NCBI GenBank assembly: GCA_011947345.1
Contig: JAAVTG010000858.1
Coordinates: 1-26,932, forward strand
DNA: 26,932 nucleotides
Source of the DNA: Phytophthora quininea
Lineage: Eukaryota; Oomycota; Peronosporomycetes; Peronosporales; Peronosporaceae
Direction of reading: 5' to 3'
Shown: one piece after another, positions 14,901 through 23,497 of the stretch
How positions within the stretch are numbered: the first letter of the stretch is position 1
Layout of the letters: each line of letters starts with the position of its first letter
Made by a program: the position numbers and the translations under genes
Notes under the pieces: model-generated
The model's database searches: none
What the model saw: the letters and a program-made list of their open reading frames with translations, nothing else
Told to the model about the DNA's origin: nothing

Positions 14901-17900
14901 AGCAGCTTCGTGCTTCGACAGAACTCTACACATTTCGGTTTAGCCTTCGCTGATGCTAGCGTCTGGCGCCAGTTCTTGTCCACCGAGGCAAAGCGCTTGC
15001 CTTCAGCGGGTAACTGCTTGTTAATATCTGGGGACTCAAATATTGGCTGCAGGTACAACCAATTTCGCTGCACAGCAAGCCACTCTTCTAATACTTCCGA
15101 AATCAGCTGCAGTGTTGTGTTCCACTCGATGATTTCTTCTTCGAAAGGGCCTTGAAAGAAGAGAACATCATGGCCTGGGTCATTGTCACGTGTTCATCCA
15201 AAACTGCCTGGATCTCATCCACCCCTTTAATCACAGACGTGCCCGTTTCTCGATAAGCAATAATTTAGGTCAATGCTTTCCCACGCCCCTTTCATTGTCC
15301 GCAGAGCTTGCTCAACTTGGTATTCCTTACCCGCGGCCTCGGCTACTTTCACGATGTCATCGATGCGGTCCAGAAGGTTCAGCTGGAAGATGTTGGTTAA
15401 CGTGAACGACTCGTCGATTTCCAGAGCAAACCCTAGGCTTTTGCTCAACTCTTCCCAATGGCGAACACGCATGCCAGGGTTTCGCAACGCCACGATAAGC
15501 GGCACATAGGGTTTGAACACTGAGATCTGCTCCTTGACTGTTTCTGCAATCTTGGTACAAGCCTCGTTTCCATTGTTACTGAAGAACTTGTAGGCTTTTT
15601 GAATGCCCGTACTGTATGTGTCCACGAGCTTCTCCACTTGCTCAGCATCAATGTCTGTGAAGCTTCCTTGAATCCACGCTTTCCTGCTCTGGATCCAGTT
15701 ATACGACGTAGACCAGAGTTGATAGTACGGCTCGAACGTCTTCTTGGAAGTTGAAAGTGCGTCGTAAGAGGTCATCTCGTGGCCAAACAGCGTCTCGCGG
15801 CTGTTAAACAGAATAGCGTCTTGCTGTGCCTGCTCTAACTTGCGCTGAACAGACATAGCGTGGTGCGCGACATCTTCCACAAACGCCAGGTTGTCGTAAC
15901 GCGAGAAACTTTCAATTTCATCATGAAGTGCTATCAGAGTTTTTCAAACCGCTCCTGCTCAGATTCCATTTGCTTGGCAAACTTGGCTTTGCGCTCTTCC
16001 AACGCCCATTTAAAGCGTGTGCTTTGTGCTAGCACCTTGCTTGGCCAGCCTTGTACCTGCCAAGTAAGACGCAAGTGCTCGTCGCTGACGTAGTGGTGGA
16101 AATCGTCGATGAGAGTGTTGTCGCGCATCATCTGCGTTATTTCCTCTTGCAACGGCGCTAGCAGTGCAGGAAGACCCGTGATACTCTTGAAGTGCTGTCA
16201 AACTTTCAATATCTTTCGGCGTGGACGATAACGTCTGGTTGATCTCATCGAACTTGCTCATGATTCGTGTTGCCACTTGGAAACAATAACTCACTTGTGC
16301 TTCAAGCAAACGGCCAAAGCTGTCGCGATGTTTCTTCGCGAGAGTAAACCGAATGTTCGTTAAATCCACCTGAAAGAGTCCCAGATTCACAGCACGAGAG
16401 GGATGGTCGCCATCAGTCTTTCCCCTCGTCTCTGTGGTAACCAAGCAGTCGTCGTAGTTCATTTAGTTCGACTGGCGGAAGAAGAGGTGGTGCTTCGCCA
16501 TCATCCCCATCACCTCCCGCGCTTACTTCCGGCTGTACACGAATGATCGATTTCAAGTACTCATCGACGTCCAAATTGAGCAGAGGTATATACTGGTCAA
16601 ACTGTTCGTAGTACTTTAGGAGTGGAAGAGCTGCACGCTCAACGATATTCCCAACGCTCTCCTTTAGCGCGGTCACTGATTGTGCTGAATCTTGCAGGCA
16701 AGCGATACTCTCTTGGTTTGGCCAAAAGATCCGGTCCATTACAAGTCGTTCCACAAGCTCAAGCGATTTCAGCCGCTCCAGAGCGACATCAAACTGGCCA
16801 GCAAGAGCCTCCTTAAACTCGTCCGGGCTCGTTACATACTCAAATCGATATCCTTGTCGCGGCTCGACGGGTTCGAGCGGACATTGTGCTGAGCGATCCT
16901 GCACATTGGCAACGGACCATTCTCGAATCTCAGTAACACGTTTATCCACTTCGCTTTGGTTTAGAACATGTTTTTCCTGAGAAATAATGAGGTCGACACG
17001 AAATAGTGGTTGATGCATACTGATACCTTCGCTTGGACTTGTCTGAGGCTGCTCCACAGAGAATGAAGTCAACGCACGCTCGCGAATATCATTTGGCCCT
17101 CGAACCTCCACTTCGTAACCGGCCATTTCAGCTATAAACTGGGCGTAACCATCAAAGTTTTGCTGGATCAAGAGGCGTAAAGTGTCCTCTATCATGTAGT
17201 TCACTCGCCGTAAAAATCGCTTGAGCGGCGTCTCCACGTACTTTTGTCGATTGGACTCGGCTGGATTATAAAGCGGATGTTGCGCCTGACTAAAATGCAG
17301 TTGGATGCGCTTGGCTGCTAGTCGCGTCCAGCAATCTCGCATGAAGCGTAGTGCTGTGTGGCTCATCTGGGAGTGGAGTGAATGAAACTCCGCCAACGTT
17401 ATACTCTTCGGCTGCGGTCGTGTTCCGCCACTAAAACCAATTTCGATGGGTTGTTGCTCTAGCAAAAGCTTCTGAGCTCCCACATCTACGCAGCATCGCC
17501 GAACGTCTAGTAGTGCATTTACTGCAAACGGTAGGTTCACGAATTTATCAGTGGCGACGTCCAGGAACCGACGATTGTAGTCGTAAGAAGGAATAGGAAT
17601 GACACCGCATTGTGGGGGTGCCGGGGATGCCGGAACTTGAGGCAGCTTGAGGTCAGAAAACTCTGCTTTCATGTCGTCCACGTTGGTCTCGAAGATCATC
17701 TTGTTCATCGCGTACATATAGTCAGCATTCACTTCTTCCAGAAGTGCCGAGGTTCCGACGTTGGTGGGCACCGAGGATGAAAGCGTTAGCTGGAGGATAT
17801 TGCTGATGGCTTGTGAATCAAGCTGGCTATCTGAGCTGATGGGCATGCTCTCCACATAGAGCGACTGGCGCAACGCCGCCTCCGCTTTCTCTCGTCTCTG

Positions 17901-18698
17901 AGTAGCTCGCTGTATACGCTGCACAAACGCCTCGCAATCGTCTTTTTCGAGGCATAGCAGCCCTTTGTGCATTACTGGCGACCCAACACGTTTCCCGGCA
18001 GACCATGAGACGATAAATCGTCCCAGGGAAGAGTCATAGGCAGTCACCATACAGCTAGACCAACTCCCAGCAATACCAGTCGTATCTTCCAGTGGTAGCC
18101 CCACCGCTTTCATTGGCAACCGCTTGTCCAGGTCAGCACACTGGTCACCAGAATCTGGATTTTCGTCTACGTCAAGGAAACACCAAAGTGGGAGGAAATT
18201 CCCAGCTATACTCGCGTACGGGTCCGCATCAGACGTTGATCCTGGATACGATGAAGCAATGGCTGGATGGCCGAGTCCATCTCGAGGGACTCGGGATTCT
18301 AGCCACTCTGCTAGTGCTGCTCCTCCCAAATTACGAGGTGGCGCCTGTTTCGCAAGATCCGCAGCACCTGATCTTGTGTATTTCTTGATCGCTTTCGGTG
18401 GCTGTTTGGTAAATCTGTTGGCTCCAGTGCCGCTTGCACCGTTCTGGATCGGATAATTTAGCGGCTGAACTTGAGGCGGACGCTCTTTGAAGAAGAGAGC
18501 TTCCCAGTTGTCCCTAGCAGTGACCCAAATACAGACTGCGTCGAACTTTGGTCATCTTGCTCGTATTTATCCAGCTCCTTCAGCACGAAGCTCAATGACG
18601 CCGCATTTTTTGCCTGTCGAGCAACGATGCATCAGTAAATCAAAGCCAGTTGCAATACCTGTGTGTTAACTTACCTTTTTCGAGCTGCGCTTGCTCAT
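5997..18698 (-). CDS. Axonemal dynein heavy chain, single-headed inner-arm type; many frame breaks
   Basis: The motor ATPase of flagellar inner arms, about 4,200 residues once corrected, the size of the DNAH1/3/6/7/12 group. Order along the minus strand: N-terminal tail (18698 to ~16500), linker (to ~14700), AAA1 with [10 protein letters not shown] (14042-14019) and CFDEFNR, AAA2 with GATGGGKS (13201-13178), AAA3 with GGTGTGKT (12143-12120), YVDDLNMP and GPPGGGR, AAA4 with GVGGSGRQS (11106-11080), coiled-coil stalk and microtubule-binding tip (~10400-9530), AAA5 (LIDPQGQA), AAA6 (VLLQNCHL), and a C-terminal domain ending FLEGARW ... [19 protein letters not shown] to TGA at 5997. There are about 23 frame changes, for example near 18480, 16415, 15930, 14400, 13680, 12680, 12005, 10083, 9952, 8845, 8695, 8085, 7515 and 6375. 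Most are one missing base and no conserved block is lost. The exact subfamily is unresolved. Confidence 0.93.
18614..18674 (-). other. Intron after a 24-base first coding exon of the dynein gene
   Basis: Donor GTAAGT directly after the codons for MSKRSSKK (ATG at 18698-18696) and acceptor CTCGACAG; 61 bases, phase 0. Splicing joins AAAAAG to GCAAAAAATGCG and opens a frame ([19 protein letters not shown]) that leads, after one frame break near 18480, into the tail. The in-frame sequence upstream of the acceptor contains stops. Confidence 0.6.
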
Positions 18699-18752
18699 GC
18701 CGGACTCAAACCAATTGCTTGTGAGGAACCTCGCCGGAGATTTTTGTCGACT

Positions 18753-18800
18753 TCACCACCGCCTCTTCACATTTGCCCCGTTTTTCAAGCGACTTTTCAT
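18753..18800 (-). other. Possible upstream ORF in the dynein leader
   Basis: An ATG at 18800-18798 opens a frame of 15 codons ending at TGA, about 55 bases before the assigned dynein ATG. If transcribed it would be a short uORF. The transcript start is not known, so its relevance is uncertain. Confidence 0.2.
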
Positions 18801-18861
18801 GGTAAGCAAAACCACGCGATATTCACATTACCACTATGGACGTTGAAAATCACACCGATCA

Positions 18862-21572
18862 CTAGGCTGCAGCTTCCTTCTTAGCATCTTCTGGCGTCAC
18901 CTCTACGGCTTTCTCAGACGATACTACCTCATCGAGCAACTGCTTTAGCTGATCCACAAGCACTCTCTGTCGAAATTGCTCGGAATGGTGAATCGCCTGC
19001 TCAATGTAGGCCTTCACAGCAGTGGGGCCTCCTTTCATTGACCGAAGTCCATTCAACACGAATTCCTTCTCCTGAATAACACATACAAACCACAGGAACA
19101 CTTCGATCAGTCGTTGTTACGTCTAGCCCACATGAGGAGTCGGCAAGATACCAACCTGTTGCGTGGTCGTCCGAGCTTTGATAAGTCGAATGATAGTACT
19201 CCAGGATTCCCAGTTTTCGGCCAAAACGCCATAGACCAAGCGAACGAAGCTGCCGTTTTGTCCATCCCCCACGAGATCGCCATCATGCAGCGGAATGCCC
19301 AACATCTGCGCTGTCTCCGCCTTCACAGAGTAGTTGGAACCAACAGAGCTGTCCGTCATAACCGAGTCGCCACTGTCACTTTGCCCCGGAGACGACACGG
19401 TGGACGACGTGCTGGAGACGGGGAGCTTGGCGAGTGCGACGGCGATCCCGGGGACGATTTAAACGAAGGTGAGCCCCGCACTCTGTGGGATCGCTTCGAA
19501 TGCTTTTGTCTCGCTTCAGCTGGGAGGATCTCTTGCGCGTACGCTGGCGCTTTGGAGACTGACCACCTAATGCAGCTGCTTCATCTGCAGCTTCACCCTG
19601 ATACACGTTGCTCGCTTGCTTGGATGAACTCTTCTTGTACGGGTTTCCCAAATTGAAGCACAGCTGACGACGTCGTAAACCAGTTGGGGTATCCTCGTCC
19701 GGTTCAGCCTCAGCAAGTGGATTTCGAAGCGCCTCCTTCTTGACCAACCGCGACTCGTAGTCACTCATGACGTCGATCGGTTGCTGGTGCTTTTCATCTT
19801 CCTCTACGGCACGCCAACTTGGCGCTAACTTCAAAGGTACCGCGTTGTCGTTTTGAGCTGTCACACGAGGGAGGGCTACCTGGAAGGAATGCTTTGATGA
19901 CTTTTCAAAGAACAAAGACTTGCTCTTTTGATACGAAGCGCGTAGATCCTGGAGCGACATGCTTGCGATTGCATCCAAAGCTGTATCCGACTGAGAGCCT
20001 CCGACTGAATCTCTGTTTGAAACAGGAGATGCTGACGGAGAAGAATCGGGAACTCCACTGCCATTTCGCGAGGATCCTGACCCCGAGTTGCTGTTATCGG
20101 CGCGACTACCTCGAGAGAACAGCTTGTTATTGCTGTCACTTTCAGCAATCGCTTGCTCTCGTAGGCGGTTCAGATAGTTCGATATCTGGTAGCTTCCCAG
20201 AATCTTGGACTTCTGGAACCATGTCGTGCAAATTATACTTGCGCAGAGCCTTTTCAGGGGCGCATAGTAATAGATAGGGCAGCTACTCAGATACGACGTA
20301 AAGGCCTCACGCCACGATGACGGCATTGCCTTCGCTTGGAACATCCATGTCCCGGTAACCGAATTGATGTTCTGCCCACTGGCCTGGTATACGCGCGCTA
20401 CTTCCACGAGCAGTGAAAAAGCTTTTATAGGGCAGCAGTACCAGCATTGCGTTGGGCGTAGCGACACCAGACGCAGATGTTGGGGCGCGCAGCATTCCGA
20501 TCGGGTCTCCCAAACGCCCGTCACCTTTGCTGCCTTGAACGTACACCAACCAGCGCTGGCCACGACTCGGTGTCGGATTAATCGGCGTTTCCAGCACATA
20601 ATTGTCCGCCGGGAACTTGAGTGTATCAATCAGCATATGGCTCGTTGCCGCCTCGATTGCATTCTCAGCAGTGCGTGTAAACACCAACGTCGGATGAGCT
20701 TCTCTCGTCGGCAGAGCCGCTGTGTTCCTATCCAGCCAGAACGCCTCCGCCACGGGCCAACAATACTCCTTCCCGCTCGGGATCGGCGCAATGATATTCC
20801 TCGTAACCGGGATCTCTGCCTCTCCATCTTGAGGGTCACATTTGAACTTAACGACCGCTCCGGCCTTGAGCTTCATGATGATCTGGTCGATGCTCTGCTC
20901 CACCGCAGGCTTGGACGTCGGCATGTAGAGCATGCCCCCGTGGCTTCACTGAGTGCCATCAGGTCCGTCGGCACACTGGGCTGCGCCTTGCTGCCGTTCA
21001 TCGTGGCCGAGAGCTTCAACGCCACCGTAAACAGCCTTTGGTCCCATCTGTAGGGCTCGAAGGTGAGGTCTGCGCCCACAGCACTGGACGGTGCGATGGT
21101 GAGCGCGTCCTGGATGAGTCCGTCAGCGCTGCTGAGCGTCGTGGCATCCGTGAGCAGCACACAAATTGACACGTTAGTGTTCCAGGGTGCGCGGCCCAGC
21201 GCATAGCTGTCCCAGTTGAACTGCAGGCGGATCTGGTTCATGAGCTCGAAGGCCTGGCGCAGCGCGGCGCCCACGTCGCTCAGGTCGGTGGCGCGCAGGT
21301 TCTTGAGCTCTCGCAGGAAGGCCTCCTTGTTGGTGGATTGGTCCCAGCCCACGCGCACGCGGCCCGTGTACGGCGCGTCGCTGTTCTTGCCGCGCGCGGC
21401 CGTCGCGGCCGCACGAAAGCAGCATAAAGTGGTGCTGGTAGCGGCGACTCGGGTCGCGCACGCGCTTGACGAAGCGCTCCACCGCCGACTTGGCGTAGTC
21501 CAGCAGCGTCATGCCCGAGCTCGTGCTCTGGTTCATGGACGCGCTCGTGTCCAGCACGAACGTCACCAGCAT
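18862..21572 (-). CDS. INTS6: Integrator complex subunit 6 (INTS6); about five frame breaks
   Basis: A subunit of the nuclear Integrator complex, which acts in snRNA 3'-end formation and promoter-proximal termination of RNA polymerase II. The N-terminus is a von Willebrand A domain with the metal-site motif DTSASMNQ, followed by LLDYAKSAVERFVKR, RVGWDQSTNKEAFLRELKNL and EPYRWDQRLF, in the same order as in animal INTS6. The middle domain carries IPSGKEYCWPVAEAFW, LIDTLKFPADNYVLE and SWREAFTSYLSSCPIYYYAPLK. A Ser-rich low-complexity region follows, then the C-terminal INTS6/SAGE1 domain (EFVLNGLRSMKGG ... FRQRVLVDQLKQLLDEV) up to the stop at 18862. Corrected length is about 875 residues, close to human INTS6. 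Frame changes lie near 21450, 20945, 20425, 19475 and 19415. The start (21572) gives the expected MLVTFVLDTSAS opening. The gene lies 136 bases downstream of PSF3 on the same strand. Confidence 0.92.
19072..19155 (-). other. Intron in INTS6 before the C-terminal domain
   Basis: Donor GTTGGT after ...ACGCAACAG and acceptor TTATTCAG before GAGAAGGAA; 84 bases, phase 0. It joins IKARTTTQQ to EKEFVLNGL, so the conserved C-terminal domain starts directly at the exon boundary. Without splicing the frame stops shortly after TPHVG. Confidence 0.75.
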
Positions 21573-21652
21573 CTTGGCCTTGACCTCGGGGTGGCGAAAC
21601 AGAGAGTGTGCCCAATAGAAGCCCGTTTAACTTGGTGTTTGTAGAGAACGAC

Positions 21653-21658
21653 TTTATT
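21653..21658 (-). terminator. AATAAA polyadenylation signal candidate for PSF3
   Basis: AATAAA on the minus strand about 50 bases after the PSF3 stop and about 80 bases before the INTS6 start. Position and hexamer fit a cleavage signal separating the two genes; there is no direct evidence of use. Confidence 0.4.
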
Positions 21659-21708
21659 GTACCAAATGTAGCCATGTACATTTTGCTGCTGCACAACGAC
21701 AGCTCCAT

Positions 21709-22292
21709 CTAGGCCCTGAACTTGCGCTTCTTGAGCGAGCGCTCCACCACGGCGGCGGTGGTGATGGTCTCTGCATTTCTGCCCTTCCACTGCACAAAGT
21801 CCCTGGCGTCTCTTGCCCCGCGTCGAACAGCTTCTTCTCGTCCTGTGTGAGCTTCCTCGTGAACTCGGTCGTGTCCTCGTCCAGCGAGCTCATGGCGTTG
21901 TTCAGGATCTCGCGGTAGCGCTCGCCGCTCAGACAGAGCCGCATGATCTCGTCAATCTCGTGCTGGTCTTCGGGGTCCACGTAGGGCACCAACTGCCGCC
22001 CCACCTCGTACACGGAGGCCGAGAACTCGCGCAAGTTGACGGCGCTCGGGCCGGCCTTGAGCATGCGGCGGAAGCGTTTGGTCAGGAAGTGCGGCGGCTC
22101 CACCTTGACGTCCCCGCGCTTGGCCATGGGTGCCAGCCACAGCGGCAGCTCTACCACGGCGCCCTCCTGCAGGTCTGCGCTGCGGCAGCTGGGGTCCAGG
22201 TAGCCGCAGTCCAGCGCGTTCAGCTCAAACTTGCACTTGACGCGCTCGTCGCCCGCCAGGATCTCGTCGATGTCCAAGTAGCCGCCGCTCAT
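21709..22292 (-). CDS. PSF3: GINS DNA-replication complex subunit PSF3; one frame break
   Basis: One of four GINS subunits, part of the CMG (Cdc45-MCM-GINS) replicative helicase. The family pattern is evident: YLDIDEILAGDERVKCKFEL, GYLDPS, GAVVELPLWLAPMA, PPHFLTKRFRRMLKAGPSAVNLRE, YEVGRQLVPYV. The start at 22292 gives MSGGYLDIDEIL, as in other PSF3 proteins. A single missing G near 21820 (in a run after FDAG) breaks the frame; the next frame continues as ARDFVQWKGRNAET and ends VERSLKKRKFRA at TAG 21709-21711. Corrected length is about 194 residues, near the family norm. The gene is divergent from the beta-hydroxylase gene with 129 bases between the starts, and followed on the same strand by INTS6. 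Confidence 0.93.
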
Positions 22293-22421
22293 GTTGTTGC
22301 CTTTGGGACCGATTCAAAAATGGCGCCAACTCTATACTCCTATTTAATGTATCATTCGTAAATCGGGGTGTAAATCTGGATATCTTCGAGCTAAATCGGA
22401 GTATCTTCCACAGTTGAAGAG
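22293..22421. promoter_or_regulatory. Shared divergent promoter of PSF3 (-) and the beta-hydroxylase (+)
   Basis: Only 129 bases separate the two start codons, so both promoters must lie here or inside the genes. It holds a palindromic TTGGCGCCA on the minus strand (22321-22329), resembling an E2F site (TTTSSCGC family), about 29 bases upstream of PSF3. It also has TCATTCG at 22352-22358, one mismatch from the oomycete Inr YCAYTYY, 64 bases before the hydroxylase ATG. Function is inferred. Confidence 0.5.
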
Positions 22422-23442
22422 ATGGCGGATCGCGAAGGCGAGGTGGAGGCGAAGCTGCAGCAGCTCGTGCGCTCGTGGGGCGTTTCGAAGTTCAGCGAGG
22501 GCATGGCACTGCAGTGGATAGCGAGGTTCCTGGGCGAAGCCGGAACGGGCGAGCGAGGACGCATTCTGCCGCCTGCGCCAGTGGATCCTGCTGCAGCTGA
22601 ACGGCCGCCGCATCCCTCAAGACTGTTCGTCCTGGCAGGTGGGCTGTCCGGAGATCATCCCAAAGCTGCGAGCAAAGCCTGTGTGGGACTGCAGTGAGTT
22701 CCCGTGGGTGAAGACGCTGGAGAAGAACTTTCCAGTGATCAAGGAGGAGCTGCTAGCACTCAAAGGCACCAACTCCGGGTTTCAACCGTACAGAGCGCCG
22801 TCGTGGGCGAGCGATCTCAACGTGAGTTAGTGCAGCAGCATTTTTATGAGGAGACGATGGTTGATATGTGTTGAGGGTGTTTAGGCAAAGGACGGAGTAG
22901 GAAGCGTCGGCCATGACGCGGGGGATTGGAATGTGCTGTACCTGTTCCTCCACAATATGGACTTCAAAGCGAACCGAGCGTTGTGTCCGAAGACTGCAGC
23001 CATCGTTGATGCTATCGATGGCCACTACGACCACACGTTCTTCTCAGCACTAGCACCGCAGACCCACATCAAAAAGCACCACGGTCCCACTAACAAGAAA
23101 CTTCGCTGTCATTTGCCGCTGGTGGTTCCCGAGGGGAAATGCCGGCTTCGAGCGGGTGATGAAGTGGTGTATGCACAGGAGGGCAAGTGTTTCGTCTTTG
23201 ACGACTCGTTCGAGCATGAGGCTTGGAACGACGACGACTCGCGGAGCCGAATTGTGCTGATTATCGACGTGTGGCACCCGGACCTAAGTCCTCAAGAGGA
23301 AAAGTTCCTCAGCTTTTTGCGAAATGCCCAGCTGCGGATGGACAAGAAGATGTGTGAACACTCGAACGACGACAACTTCTATTCTATCATCAAAGAGACG
23401 GGTGAGGCCAACATGAGCACCCATGCAGCTGTGTGGAGCTAA
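22422..23442 (+). CDS. Aspartyl/asparaginyl beta-hydroxylase family protein; one intron, one frame break
   Basis: A 2-oxoglutarate/Fe(II)-dependent dioxygenase of the ASPH family. The catalytic core is clear: FFSALAPQTHIKKHHGPTN, then RCHLPLVVPEGKCRL with the first iron-binding His, FVFDDSFEHEAWND with the second iron-binding His, and RIVLIIDVWHPDLS. Upstream, KPVWDCSEFPWVKTLEKNFPVIKEEL matches the usual start of the domain. Exon 1 begins at ATG 22422 (MADREGEVEAKLQQLV). A frame change near 22535 leads into SEDAFCRLRQWILLQLNG, a coherent Gln/Leu-rich N-terminus. Corrected length is about 319 residues. No transmembrane segment or TPR region is visible, unlike animal ASPH, so it is probably soluble. 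The stop lies 55 bases from the convergent SNF2 gene. The substrate is unknown. Confidence 0.9.
22822..22884 (+). other. Intron in the beta-hydroxylase gene
   Basis: Donor GTGAGT and acceptor GTGTTTAG, 63 bases, phase 0. It joins SDLN to AKDGVGSVGHDAGDWNVLYLF, restoring the family order in which a short variable loop precedes the W-x-V-x-Y-L-F strand. The unspliced frame stops two codons after the donor. Confidence 0.8.
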
Positions 23443-23497
23443 ATATCTCTGCAGCCGGTTGTATTTTGTACACTCGATTTTCCAACAGGCGATAGTG

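Noticed and set aside
5997..18698. Dynein gene as a decayed pseudogene
   Set aside because: Despite about 23 frame changes, P-loops, stalk and C-terminus are all conserved, stops appear only after frame changes, and unrelated neighbours show the same defect. Sequence error is simpler.
20364..21053. 229-codon plus-strand open frame
   Set aside because: It lies antisense to the well-supported INTS6 coding region and has no recognisable domain; it is a shadow frame.
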